From contig CAIYKK010000327.1 in assembly GCA_903926695.1 (NCBI GenBank), positions 1 to 5,056 of the forward strand: a stretch of DNA of 5,056 nucleotides. The letters are read 5' to 3'. The position numbers and the translations under genes are program-made. Shown here one piece after another: positions 1 through 4,987 of this stretch. Within the stretch, counting starts at the first letter, position 1, and each line of letters opens with the position of its first letter. The DNA is from an uncultured Burkholderiales bacterium (lineage in GTDB: Bacteria > Pseudomonadota > Gammaproteobacteria > Burkholderiales > Burkholderiaceae_C). The notes under the pieces are model-generated. The model was not told the DNA's origin. It did no database searches and saw nothing but the letters and a program-made list of their open reading frames with translations.

Positions 1-1
1 A

Positions 2-18
2 GGACACCTTCGGTGTCC
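2..18. repeat. Perfect 7-bp inverted repeat with TTC loop
   Basis: GGACACC (2-8) and GGTGTCC (12-18) are perfect reverse complements around a 3-base loop. No T-run follows directly, so it is not a terminator alone. It lies 11 bases before a second hairpin that does have a T-run. The pair may be the 3' end structure of a transcript or mobile element lying left of the window. Confidence 0.6.
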
Positions 19-29
19 GCGCTCTGCGT

Positions 30-54
30 CCCCGCCCTGAAGGACGGGGCTTTT
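30..54 (+). terminator. Rho-independent terminator-like hairpin; resembles IS200/IS605 end hairpins
   Basis: CCCCG (30-34) pairs with CGGGG (45-49). After one C-A mismatch, CC (36-37) pairs with GG (42-43), leaving a TGAA loop. C and then TTTT (51-54) follow, so the shape fits an intrinsic terminator for a plus-strand gene ending left of the window. From memory of the family, the reverse complement (CCCCGTCCTTCAGGGCGGGG) resembles hairpins found at ends of IS200/IS605 or tnpB-bearing elements. That is an inference, since no transposase sequence is present here. The first in-frame ATG of the next gene (63) lies only 9 bases after the T-run, which argues against that codon as the true start. 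Confidence 0.55.
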
Positions 55-84
55 CGCGCAAGATGGGTAAGAAGCGATGTTTTT

Positions 85-89
85 GGAGG
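85..89 (+). promoter_or_regulatory. Shine-Dalgarno-like GGAGG before the ATG at 93
   Basis: GGAGG at 85-89 precedes ATG 93 with only three bases between. The match is strong but the spacing is short. It favours ATG 93 over ATG 63, which has no purine-rich box and sits almost on the preceding terminator. Low third-position GC downstream leaves open that the real start is later still. Confidence 0.4.
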
Positions 90-92
90 CAC

Positions 93-938
93 ATGAAAAC
101 CTTTCCCGCTCTTTGGGTTTGTGCGACCGATTTGATAAGTCGCCTGCCGTGGTCAGTGTTGTATCAAGCGTCTCAAGCCTGCGCTCTCAAGCGCGAGGTA
201 TATCCACCATTCGCCCATGGCGCGACTTGTGGCGCGACGCTAGGGCTGGCGGCCGCGCTGGGGCTGGGTGGATTGAGCGCGGCGCAGGCGCAGGCGCCCG
301 TACTTGCAGCACCGGCGTCTGCCATTGCGGTGCCAGCACCAGCACCAGCCCGGCCCGTCCGCCCGACCCAGACCCAGACCCAGGCCCAGGCCTTAACCGC
401 CAGCCCAGCAGCGCGAAATCTGGCCGCCTGGATTCGCACCAGCGGCAACAGCCAAGGCTTGCCGTTTGCCGTCATCGACAAAAAAGCCGCCCGGCTGCAT
501 GTGTTTGACAGCGCCGGGGTGCTGCAGGCCGTCTCGCCGGTGCTGCTCGGGCTGGCCGTGGGCGACGACTCGGTGCCCGGCATCGGCGAGCGTGCGTTAT
601 CAAGCATCATGCCGGGCGAGCGCACCACGCCAGCGGGGCGTTTTGTGTCTGAGCCGGGCGTCAACCTTCAGGGCGAAGACATCGTCTGGCTCAGCTACGA
701 TGCGGCCATTTCCATGCACCGGGTGCGCGCCCACAACAAGGCCGAGCGCCGCCTGCAGCGCCTGGCGACGCCGGGCGCGAGCAACAAGCGCATCACCTAC
801 GGCTGCGTGAATGTGCCCGCCGCGTTTTATGACCGGTTCATCCAGCCCGTTTTTGGCGCCCAGCCGGGCGTGGTCTATGTGCTGCCCGAAACCCGCCCGG
901 CCAGCGCCGTGTTTGGCCTGGGCGAGCCGCCGCCTTAA
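93..938 (+). CDS. L,D-transpeptidase (YkuD-fold) family exported protein
   Basis: This is probably a periplasmic enzyme of the YkuD/ErfK family, whose members form L,D cross-links in peptidoglycan or attach proteins to it using a catalytic cysteine. Numbering from ATG 93 (281 aa), a hydrophobic stretch at about 48-62 ends in an AQA-type signal peptidase site near 66-68. An Ala/Pro/Gln-rich linker follows (about 70-102), and the catalytic domain spans about 124-267. SMHR (His209) and RITYGCVN (Cys238) are the likely active-site motifs. The family consensus is [S/T]HGC, and here Tyr replaces the His before Gly-Cys. The start is uncertain. ATG 93 has an SD-like box, but the signal core begins about 47 residues in, and third-position GC is only about half over codons 96-239 against about 85% just after. 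A frameshifted true start near ATG 217 is possible. The gene converges on DUF4142, with interlocked stops. Confidence 0.75.
   Translation: MKTFPALWVCATDLISRLPWSVLYQASQACALKREVYPPFAHGATCGATLGLAAALGLGGLSAAQAQAPVLAAPASAIAVPAPAPARPVRPTQTQTQAQALTASPAARNLAAWIRTSGNSQGLPFAVIDKKAARLHVFDSAGVLQAVSPVLLGLAVGDDSVPGIGERALSSIMPGERTTPAGRFVSEPGVNLQGEDIVWLSYDAAISMHRVRAHNKAERRLQRLATPGASNKRITYGCVNVPAAFYDRFIQPVFGAQPGVVYVLPETRPASAVFGLGEPPP
333..388 (+). repeat. Hexanucleotide low-complexity tract in the transpeptidase linker
   Basis: CCAGCA-type units (333-349) encode an Ala-Pro run. GACCCA x3 plus GGCCCA (365-388) encode alternating Thr/Ala-Gln. Because the units are 6 bp, gain or loss of a unit keeps frame and only changes linker length. 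The tract sits between the signal peptide and the catalytic domain, where such linkers are common. Confidence 0.75.
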
Positions 939-1630
939 CGGCTGTCCGCCTTGCCCGCCCCGGCGGTGGTGCTCATTTGCCGGGCCATCAACAGATGCGA
1001 CTGAACGGTGGGCAGCGTTTTCGCGGCCAGGATTTTGAGGTCGGCGTCCTTGGCTGTTTTCTGGATTTTTTGCAGCAGCGCCACGGTGCGCTCGTGGTCG
1101 CCGACGCCGACGCGTTTGATGTACTGGCTATCAAAGGTGTCGCCCGAGAGCAGGCGCAGGGCGGTGGTCAGCGTTTTGTGCTGCAGGTCGGTTTCTTCCG
1201 GCAGGGTGACGCTCTTGGTTTGCGCCAGCGTTTTGAGGTCGTCCAGCGCCGCCGTGTGTGCGTCCACCATCTGCTGGGCAAACTTTCTGACTTCCGGGTT
1301 GCGCGATTTGTCCAGCGCCAGCCTGCCGCTGTCAATTTCGGAAATGTTGATCTGGGCCAAGTCGCTCATCAAGGTGATGTCTTCGCGGCTGGTGGCCGCT
1401 CTCGTGCCGCTCATGACGCCGGGCGCGCCAGCGGCTAAACCGCTGCCGCTGCTGCCTGCACTGCCGGTGTTCCCCGCACCCCTGTCCGTGCTTGAGCCGC
1501 CAGCACCCTGGGCGCAGGCCAGCGGTGGCGCCAGACTCAGGGTGAGCAGCGCCGCAGCCAGCAGCGCGCCGCTGAACGCACGGGCAGGACGGACAGAACG
1601 GGCGGCGGATTTTTCAAGCGATATGAACAT
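935..1630 (-). CDS. DUF4142 domain exported protein
   Basis: This 231-aa protein matches the DUF4142 family, mostly exported helical proteins of unproven function, often described as ferritin-like four-helix bundles. Residues 1-40 form a signal peptide: a basic region with RSVRPAR, a hydrophobic core at about 21-36, and an ACA-type cleavage site near 40. A Gly/Ser/Ala-rich linker follows (about 41-72). The domain spans about 84-217 and includes LAQINISEIDSGRLAL, RKFAQQMVDAH, YIKRVGVGDHERTVALL and SHLLMAR. His125, His179 and His212 lie in the positions usually conserved. I chose ATG 1630 because AAGGAG lies seven bases upstream. A longer in-frame start at 1723 would put 31 unlikely residues ahead of the signal peptide. 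Its TAA shares bases with the stop of the convergent transpeptidase gene, and no terminator is visible between them. No enzymatic function can be assigned. Confidence 0.88.
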   Translation of the reverse strand: MFISLEKSAARSVRPARAFSGALLAAALLTLSLAPPLACAQGAGGSSTDRGAGNTGSAGSSGSGLAAGAPGVMSGTRAATSREDITLMSDLAQINISEIDSGRLALDKSRNPEVRKFAQQMVDAHTAALDDLKTLAQTKSVTLPEETDLQHKTLTTALRLLSGDTFDSQYIKRVGVGDHERTVALLQKIQKTAKDADLKILAAKTLPTVQSHLLMARQMSTTAGAGKADSR

Positions 1631-1637
1631 GCGCAAA

Positions 1638-1643
1638 CTCCTT
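1638..1643 (-). promoter_or_regulatory. Ribosome binding site fixing the DUF4142 start
   Basis: On the minus strand this reads AAGGAG, within AGAAGAAGGAG, with seven bases before ATG 1630. It is the strongest ribosome binding site in the window. It picks the start that begins directly with the signal peptide. Confidence 0.85.
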
Positions 1644-1694
1644 CTTCTGAAAGTGGGAAAAAAGGCCAGTGGTGTGACAGCCAGTGGCCGCATT

Positions 1695-1731
1695 CTTGCG
1701 CACCCGCAGGCAGGGCGGCGCAAGGTTTTTT
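1695..1731 (+). terminator. Terminator-like hairpin followed by T6
   Basis: CTTGCGC (1695-1701) pairs perfectly with GCGCAAG (1718-1724). CCC (1703-1705) can pair with GGG (1713-1715) inside it. G and six Ts follow (1726-1731), the form of a plus-strand intrinsic terminator. It would stop transcripts reading antisense through DUF4142 toward the lipoprotein gene. It overlaps a competing repeat (1713-1740), so it may have another role in the DUF4142 leader. Confidence 0.4.
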
Positions 1732-1740
1732 CTGCCGCCC
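1713..1740. repeat. 7-bp inverted repeat overlapping the preceding hairpin
   Basis: GGGCGGC (1713-1719) and GCCGCCC (1734-1740) are perfect reverse complements with a 14-base loop containing T6. The left arm shares bases 1713-1719 with the hairpin at 1695-1724, so both cannot form together. It lies 83-110 bases upstream of the DUF4142 start. Confidence 0.55.
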
Positions 1741-1925
1741 CGGTAGGAGAAGCGCCCTTGCCGGACTGGCGTTTGCGTTGGCATTAGACTGGTCTGCGGA
1801 CTGGTTGCCTGGGTCTGCCGGATATACATTTCGTCACGAGCAGACATGCGCCCTGCACACACCGACACGCACGCCTTACCTGGCGCGTGTTTAATCCATT
1901 CACCCGCCACCTGATGAGCGGGGCT

Positions 1926-1931
1926 GAGGAG
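1926..1931 (+). promoter_or_regulatory. Ribosome binding site fixing the lipoprotein start
   Basis: GAGGAG lies six bases before ATG 1938. It chooses this start over the in-frame ATG at 1887, which would put 17 extra residues ahead of a normal lipoprotein signal sequence. Confidence 0.85.
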
Positions 1932-1937
1932 TTTTTG

Positions 1938-2210
1938 ATGACAACGAGAATGCTTATTGCACTGCTGGCTGCTGCCAGCCTGTCGGGCTGCGCCGTGTAC
2001 CCCCTGCCCATTCACCGGGGTTACGCTCGCCCGGTGGTGATCGAGCAGCCTGCGCCGGTCTATGTGACGCCTGCGCCGGTGTATGTCACACCCGCCCCCG
2101 CCTACCCCCGAGGCTATCGCTACGGCCCCGGCTGGCGCCACGACCGCGACGGCAACGGCGTTCCCGACTACCGCGAAGGCGACGGAGGACGCGGACGCTA
2201 CGACCGCTGA
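1938..2210 (+). CDS. Small repeat-containing lipoprotein with an EF-hand-like loop
   Basis: This 90-aa protein starts at the ATG with a good ribosome binding site. Residues 1-18 (MTTRMLIALLAAASLSGC) are a lipoprotein signal ending in an LSGC lipobox, so Cys18 should be lipidated and the protein anchored in the inner or outer membrane. The mature part has two PAPVYVT heptads (about 38-51) and a third degenerate copy, PAPAYP. A Tyr/Arg/Gly-rich stretch follows. At 69-80, DRDGNGVPDYRE fits a calcium-loop pattern with Asp69, Asp71, Asn73, Asp77 and Glu80 as the ligand positions. Small proline/tyrosine-rich lipoproteins of this kind are common in Burkholderiales, but I know of no demonstrated function. 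It lies 97 bases before the adaptor gene and need not belong to that unit. Confidence 0.85.
   Translation: MTTRMLIALLAAASLSGCAVYPLPIHRGYARPVVIEQPAPVYVTPAPVYVTPAPAYPRGYRYGPGWRHDRDGNGVPDYREGDGGRGRYDR
2049..2105 (+). repeat. 21-bp tandem repeat encoding PAPVYVT
   Basis: Two 21-bp units (2049-2069 and 2070-2090) differ only at a few positions, mainly silent. A diverged partial third unit runs to 2105. They encode PAPVYVT, PAPVYVT and PAPAY. Mostly synonymous differences suggest selection to keep the protein repeat. Confidence 0.85.
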
Positions 2211-2307
2211 TTTCTTCAATTCCGCCAGCGCGGCGCAGTGCCGCAAAAAGGCGTCTCCGTCCACCGCCGCGCCGCTGCCGCCCGGATGACCTGCTACGCT
2301 TGGCGGC

Positions 2308-3552
2308 ATGAAACCTCTTGTGAAATGGAGCGCTGCGGCGCTGCTGGCGCTGGCCGTGGCGGGCACCGCCGTACTGGCCGGGCGGCGCGGCGCGCTGGTG
2401 CAAATCGTGCCCGTGGCGCGCACCAGCATTGTTCAATCCGTCGTCGCCACCGGGCGGCTCAACGCCCCGGCGCGCATGGACATCGGCGCTGAAGTCACCG
2501 CCACCGTCCTCGAAGTGCGCGTGCGCGAAGGCGACAGCGTCAAGGCGGGCGATGTGCTCATCCGCCTCTCGGACGCCGAAGCCCGCGCCGCCCTGACGCA
2601 AGCCCGCGCCGCCTTGACTGAAGCGCAGGGCCGCGCCGTGCAACAAGCCACGGTGACCGCACCCGTTGCCTCGCAAAGCGCGCTGCAGGCGCAGGCGACC
2701 TTCACCGCCGCAGGGCGCGATTTTGAGCGCACGCAGGAACTGGTCGCGCAGGGTTTCTTTTCCCAGCAAAAGCTCGACGAAGCCCGGCGCGCTCTCGACA
2801 CCGCCCGCAGCGCGCTGCAATCGGCCCAGGTGCAGGCCCAGTCCAACCAGCCCAGCGGCGTCGAACGCACGCTGGCCGCCTCGCGCACCGAGCAGGCGCA
2901 GGCCGCTGTCGCTGTGGCGCAGGCCCGGCTGGCGCGCCTGAGCATCACCAGCCCGGTCGATGCGCTGGTTTTGACGCGTAGCGCCGAACCCGGCTCGATG
3001 GCCCAGCCCGGCCATGTGCTGCTGACGCTGGCCGCGCAGGGCGGCACCCGCATCGACGCCAATGTCGATGAAAAAAACCTGCGCCTGCTGACGCCCAACA
3101 TGCCCGCCAAAGCCGTCGCTGACGCCTACCCCGGCCAGCCGTTCGATGCGCAACTGAACTACATCGCCCCGGCGGTCGATCCGCAGCGCGGCACGGTGGA
3201 AGTGCGCCTCGCCGTGCCGAATCCGCCGCCCTTTTTGCGGCCCGACATGACGGTGTCGGTCGAACTCCTGGGCGGCGTGAAAAAAGACACGCTGGTGCTG
3301 CCCTCGGGCGCGGTGCGCGACGCCGACCGCGAAGCGCCCTGGGCGCTGGCGCTACAAAACGGGCTGGCGGTGCGCGTGCCGCTCAAGCTCGGGCTGCGCG
3401 GCGTGGGCGCGGTGGAAATCCTGTCCGGCCTGAGTCAAGGCGACCCGGTGATTCCGCAAACCGAAAAAGCCCTGCCCGGCGACCGCGTCCGCCCCGGCCC
3501 GGTCGTGGCCAACGACAAGCGTTTTGAAGTGCCTTCCGGCATGCTGCGCTGA
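2308..3552 (+). CDS. Periplasmic adaptor (HlyD/MacA-type membrane fusion) protein of an ABC exporter
   Basis: This 414-aa adaptor should link an inner-membrane transporter to the outer membrane or periplasm. An N-terminal membrane anchor lies at about 8-25 with no lipobox. The first half of the lipoyl-like domain (about 58-90) contains VREGDSVKAGDVLIRL. A long Ala/Gln-rich coiled-coil hairpin fills about 88-210, and the second lipoyl half (about 211-242) includes ITSPVDALVLTRSAEPGS. The beta-barrel (about 246-320) contains DPQRGTVEVRL and FLRPDMTVSVEL, and the membrane-proximal part is about 325-395. Domain order and length match MacA-like adaptors. The permease gene that follows on the same strand points to an ABC system, although RND adaptors share this fold. 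The start has only a weak GGCGGC upstream, but it is the only one that leaves the anchor intact. Substrate is unknown. Confidence 0.9.
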   Translation: MKPLVKWSAAALLALAVAGTAVLAGRRGALVQIVPVARTSIVQSVVATGRLNAPARMDIGAEVTATVLEVRVREGDSVKAGDVLIRLSDAEARAALTQARAALTEAQGRAVQQATVTAPVASQSALQAQATFTAAGRDFERTQELVAQGFFSQQKLDEARRALDTARSALQSAQVQAQSNQPSGVERTLAASRTEQAQAAVAVAQARLARLSITSPVDALVLTRSAEPGSMAQPGHVLLTLAAQGGTRIDANVDEKNLRLLTPNMPAKAVADAYPGQPFDAQLNYIAPAVDPQRGTVEVRLAVPNPPPFLRPDMTVSVELLGGVKKDTLVLPSGAVRDADREAPWALALQNGLAVRVPLKLGLRGVGAVEILSGLSQGDPVIPQTEKALPGDRVRPGPVVANDKRFEVPSGMLR

Positions 3553-3655
3553 TGCGGGCGTTTCCCAGCGAACCGGCCTGCTTTGGCGCAACTCATTTCA
3601 GCGAGTCCCACATGATCCGAACCAATGGCTGTTTGACGGCAGCCACCTTGTCCCC

Positions 3656-4921
3656 ATGAGTGCCGCCCGCCACCGCCCCGCACTGAGTTCCTGGACGCGC
3701 TGGATGCCGTTTGAGCTGCTGGTCGCGCTGCGTTTTCTGCGCGAGGGGCGCATGCAGAGCGTGTTGATTCTGGCGGGCGTGACGGGCGGCGTGGCGGTCA
3801 TCATCTTTCTGACCCAGCTCATCAATCAACTGCAATCGACCATCATCGACCGGGTGATGGGCTCGCAGGCGCATGTGGTGATTCGCCCGCTGGAAGAAGT
3901 CACCCAGCGCGTCGTCGCGCCCAGCGCGGAGCGCGAAGTGGCGGCGGTGGTGCAGCCGCGCGCGCAGCGTCTGCGCACGGTCGATCAGTGGGAGCGCATC
4001 GCGGCGCTGGCGGCGGCCACGCCCGGCGTGCTGGCCGTGTCGCCGGTGGTCAGCGGCCCGGCGTTTGCGGTGCGCGGTAACAGCAGCAAAAGCGTGGTGC
4101 TGCAGGGCGTGCAGCCCGACGCCTACCGCCGCGTCGTGAAAATGGACGACTACATGACACGCGGGCGCTTTGACGTGAGCGGTAGCGGCGCGCTGATCGG
4201 CACCGACCTGGCGCAGGATTTGGGCGTGAGTCTGGGCGACAAACTGCGCGTGACCAGCGCCAGCGGGCGCAGCGAGACGCTGGACATCACGGGCCTGTTT
4301 GACATGGGCAACCGCGATTTGAACCGGCGCTGGGTGTTTGTCACGCTCAAACTCGGGCAGACGCTGCTGGACTTGCCCGGCGGCGTGTCCAACCTCGATC
4401 TCACGGTGAAAGACCTGTTCAGCGCGAATCAGGTCGCTAGCGCGCTGCGCGCCCAGACGGCGCTGACGGTGGACAGCTGGATGGAAACCAACTCCGGCCT
4501 CTTGAACGCCCTGAGCAACCAGACCGTGTCGAACAACCTGATCCGCAGCTTTGTCGTGATCATCGTGGCGCTGGGGATTTCGAGCGTGCTGGTGGTCAGC
4601 GTGGTGCAAAAGCAGCGCGAAATCGGGATTTTGCGGGCGATGGGCGCGGGGCGGCGGCGCATCATGACGGTGTTTTTGCTGCAGGGCGGGCTGGTGGGGC
4701 TGGCCGGTTCGGTGCTGGGTTCGGCGCTGGCGTTCAGTCTTTTGGTCGTGTTTTCGCATGTGTTTAAAAGCCCCGACGGCGGCTCGCTGTTTTCTGCGCA
4801 GCTCGACCCGATGCTGGTGCTGCTGGCGTCCGTCGTGGCCTGCGGCGTGGGGCTGGCAGCGGCGGCGATACCGGCGAGGAGTGCGGCCCGCATGGACCCG
4901 GTGCAGGCGATTCGGGCGTGA
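3656..4921 (+). CDS. FtsX/MacB-type ABC transporter permease without an ATPase domain
   Basis: This 421-aa inner-membrane protein has the four-segment plan of the MacB/LolCE/FtsX superfamily. TM1 is at about 35-56, followed by a large periplasmic domain (about 57-295). TM2 is at about 297-318, TM3 at about 339-366 and TM4 at about 385-406. After TM2, QKQREIGILRAMGAGRRRI (about 318-336) is the family's cytoplasmic segment that contacts the ATPase. The C-terminus, PARSAARMDPVQAIRA, is also typical. There is no Walker A or signature motif, so it needs a separate ATPase. It probably works with the upstream adaptor to export a lipid, peptide or small molecule. I chose ATG 3656 because third-position GC rises there (12 of the first 15 codons) after an AT-ended stretch. 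ATG 3704 (MPFELLVALRFL) fits family N-termini and is the main alternative. Neither has a strong ribosome binding site. Confidence 0.88.
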   Translation: MSAARHRPALSSWTRWMPFELLVALRFLREGRMQSVLILAGVTGGVAVIIFLTQLINQLQSTIIDRVMGSQAHVVIRPLEEVTQRVVAPSAEREVAAVVQPRAQRLRTVDQWERIAALAAATPGVLAVSPVVSGPAFAVRGNSSKSVVLQGVQPDAYRRVVKMDDYMTRGRFDVSGSGALIGTDLAQDLGVSLGDKLRVTSASGRSETLDITGLFDMGNRDLNRRWVFVTLKLGQTLLDLPGGVSNLDLTVKDLFSANQVASALRAQTALTVDSWMETNSGLLNALSNQTVSNNLIRSFVVIIVALGISSVLVVSVVQKQREIGILRAMGAGRRRIMTVFLLQGGLVGLAGSVLGSALAFSLLVVFSHVFKSPDGGSLFSAQLDPMLVLLASVVACGVGLAAAAIPARSAARMDPVQAIRA

Positions 4922-4959
4922 CGGGGATAAGGTTAAAACAGTCGATTTCTAGCAACTTC

Positions 4960-4975
4960 TATCAGTTGACAGATA
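4960..4975. promoter_or_regulatory. Imperfect palindrome containing TTGACA, before the last gene
   Basis: TATCAGTTGACAGATA has symmetric TATC/GATA ends and GT/AC inner positions, 12 of 16 bases matching its own reverse complement. Its last base touches the ribosome binding site at 4975-4981. It holds a perfect TTGACA (4966-4971), but no good -10 lies 16-18 bases on, so I do not call a promoter. An operator is possible. Confidence 0.3.
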
Positions 4976-4981
4976 AGGGAG
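4975..4981 (+). promoter_or_regulatory. Ribosome binding site for the truncated last gene
   Basis: AAGGGAG sits six bases before GTG 4988 and supports that codon as a start. The neighbouring GTG at 4981 lies inside the box, and its frame stops at 5041-5043, so it is rejected. Confidence 0.6.
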
Positions 4982-4987
4982 TGTTTC

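Larger units (their letters stand above)
1631..1937. other. Divergent intergenic region between the DUF4142 and lipoprotein genes
   Basis: This 307-base stretch carries no convincing gene; open frames crossing it are upstream extensions of its neighbours or antisense shadows. It must hold the control regions of two diverging genes. Visible contents are the DUF4142 ribosome binding site (1638-1643), two overlapping inverted repeats (1695-1740), three GACTGG copies (1764-1769, 1787-1792, 1799-1804), a TATACA box (1823-1828) without a well-spaced -35, and the lipoprotein ribosome binding site (1926-1931). I could not place a confident sigma-70 promoter on either strand. Confidence 0.7.

Noticed and set aside
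1008..1787. Plus-strand open frame of 259 codons across DUF4142 and the intergenic region
   Set aside because: Ser/Ala/Leu-rich antisense translation of DUF4142, with no ribosome binding site and no domain.
1805..1828. TTGCCT plus TATACA as a promoter for the lipoprotein gene
   Set aside because: The spacer is only 12 bases, too short for a standard promoter.
2230..2244. GCGGC/GCCGC hairpin after the lipoprotein gene as a terminator
   Set aside because: The stem is only 5 bp and is followed by A5, not a T-run, so it does not fit a plus-strand intrinsic terminator.
1614..2429. Minus-strand open frame of 271 codons covering the lipoprotein gene
   Set aside because: Antisense to a clear lipoprotein with lipobox and ribosome binding site. 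The translation shows no family signature.
2086..3153. Long minus-strand open frame (355 codons) opposite the adaptor gene
   Set aside because: It is a shadow: composition is Arg/Gly/Ala-rich with no recognisable domain, while the plus strand encodes a full adaptor over the same bases.
3524..3655. Permease beginning at ATG 3524, overlapping the adaptor gene
   Set aside because: The extra 44 residues are out-of-frame adaptor sequence and AT-ended codons, with no resemblance to permease N-termini.
3593..4759. Minus-strand open frame of 388 codons opposite the permease
   Set aside because: His/Gln/Arg-rich low-complexity translation with no domain. It is the antisense of a well-supported four-segment permease in GC-rich DNA.
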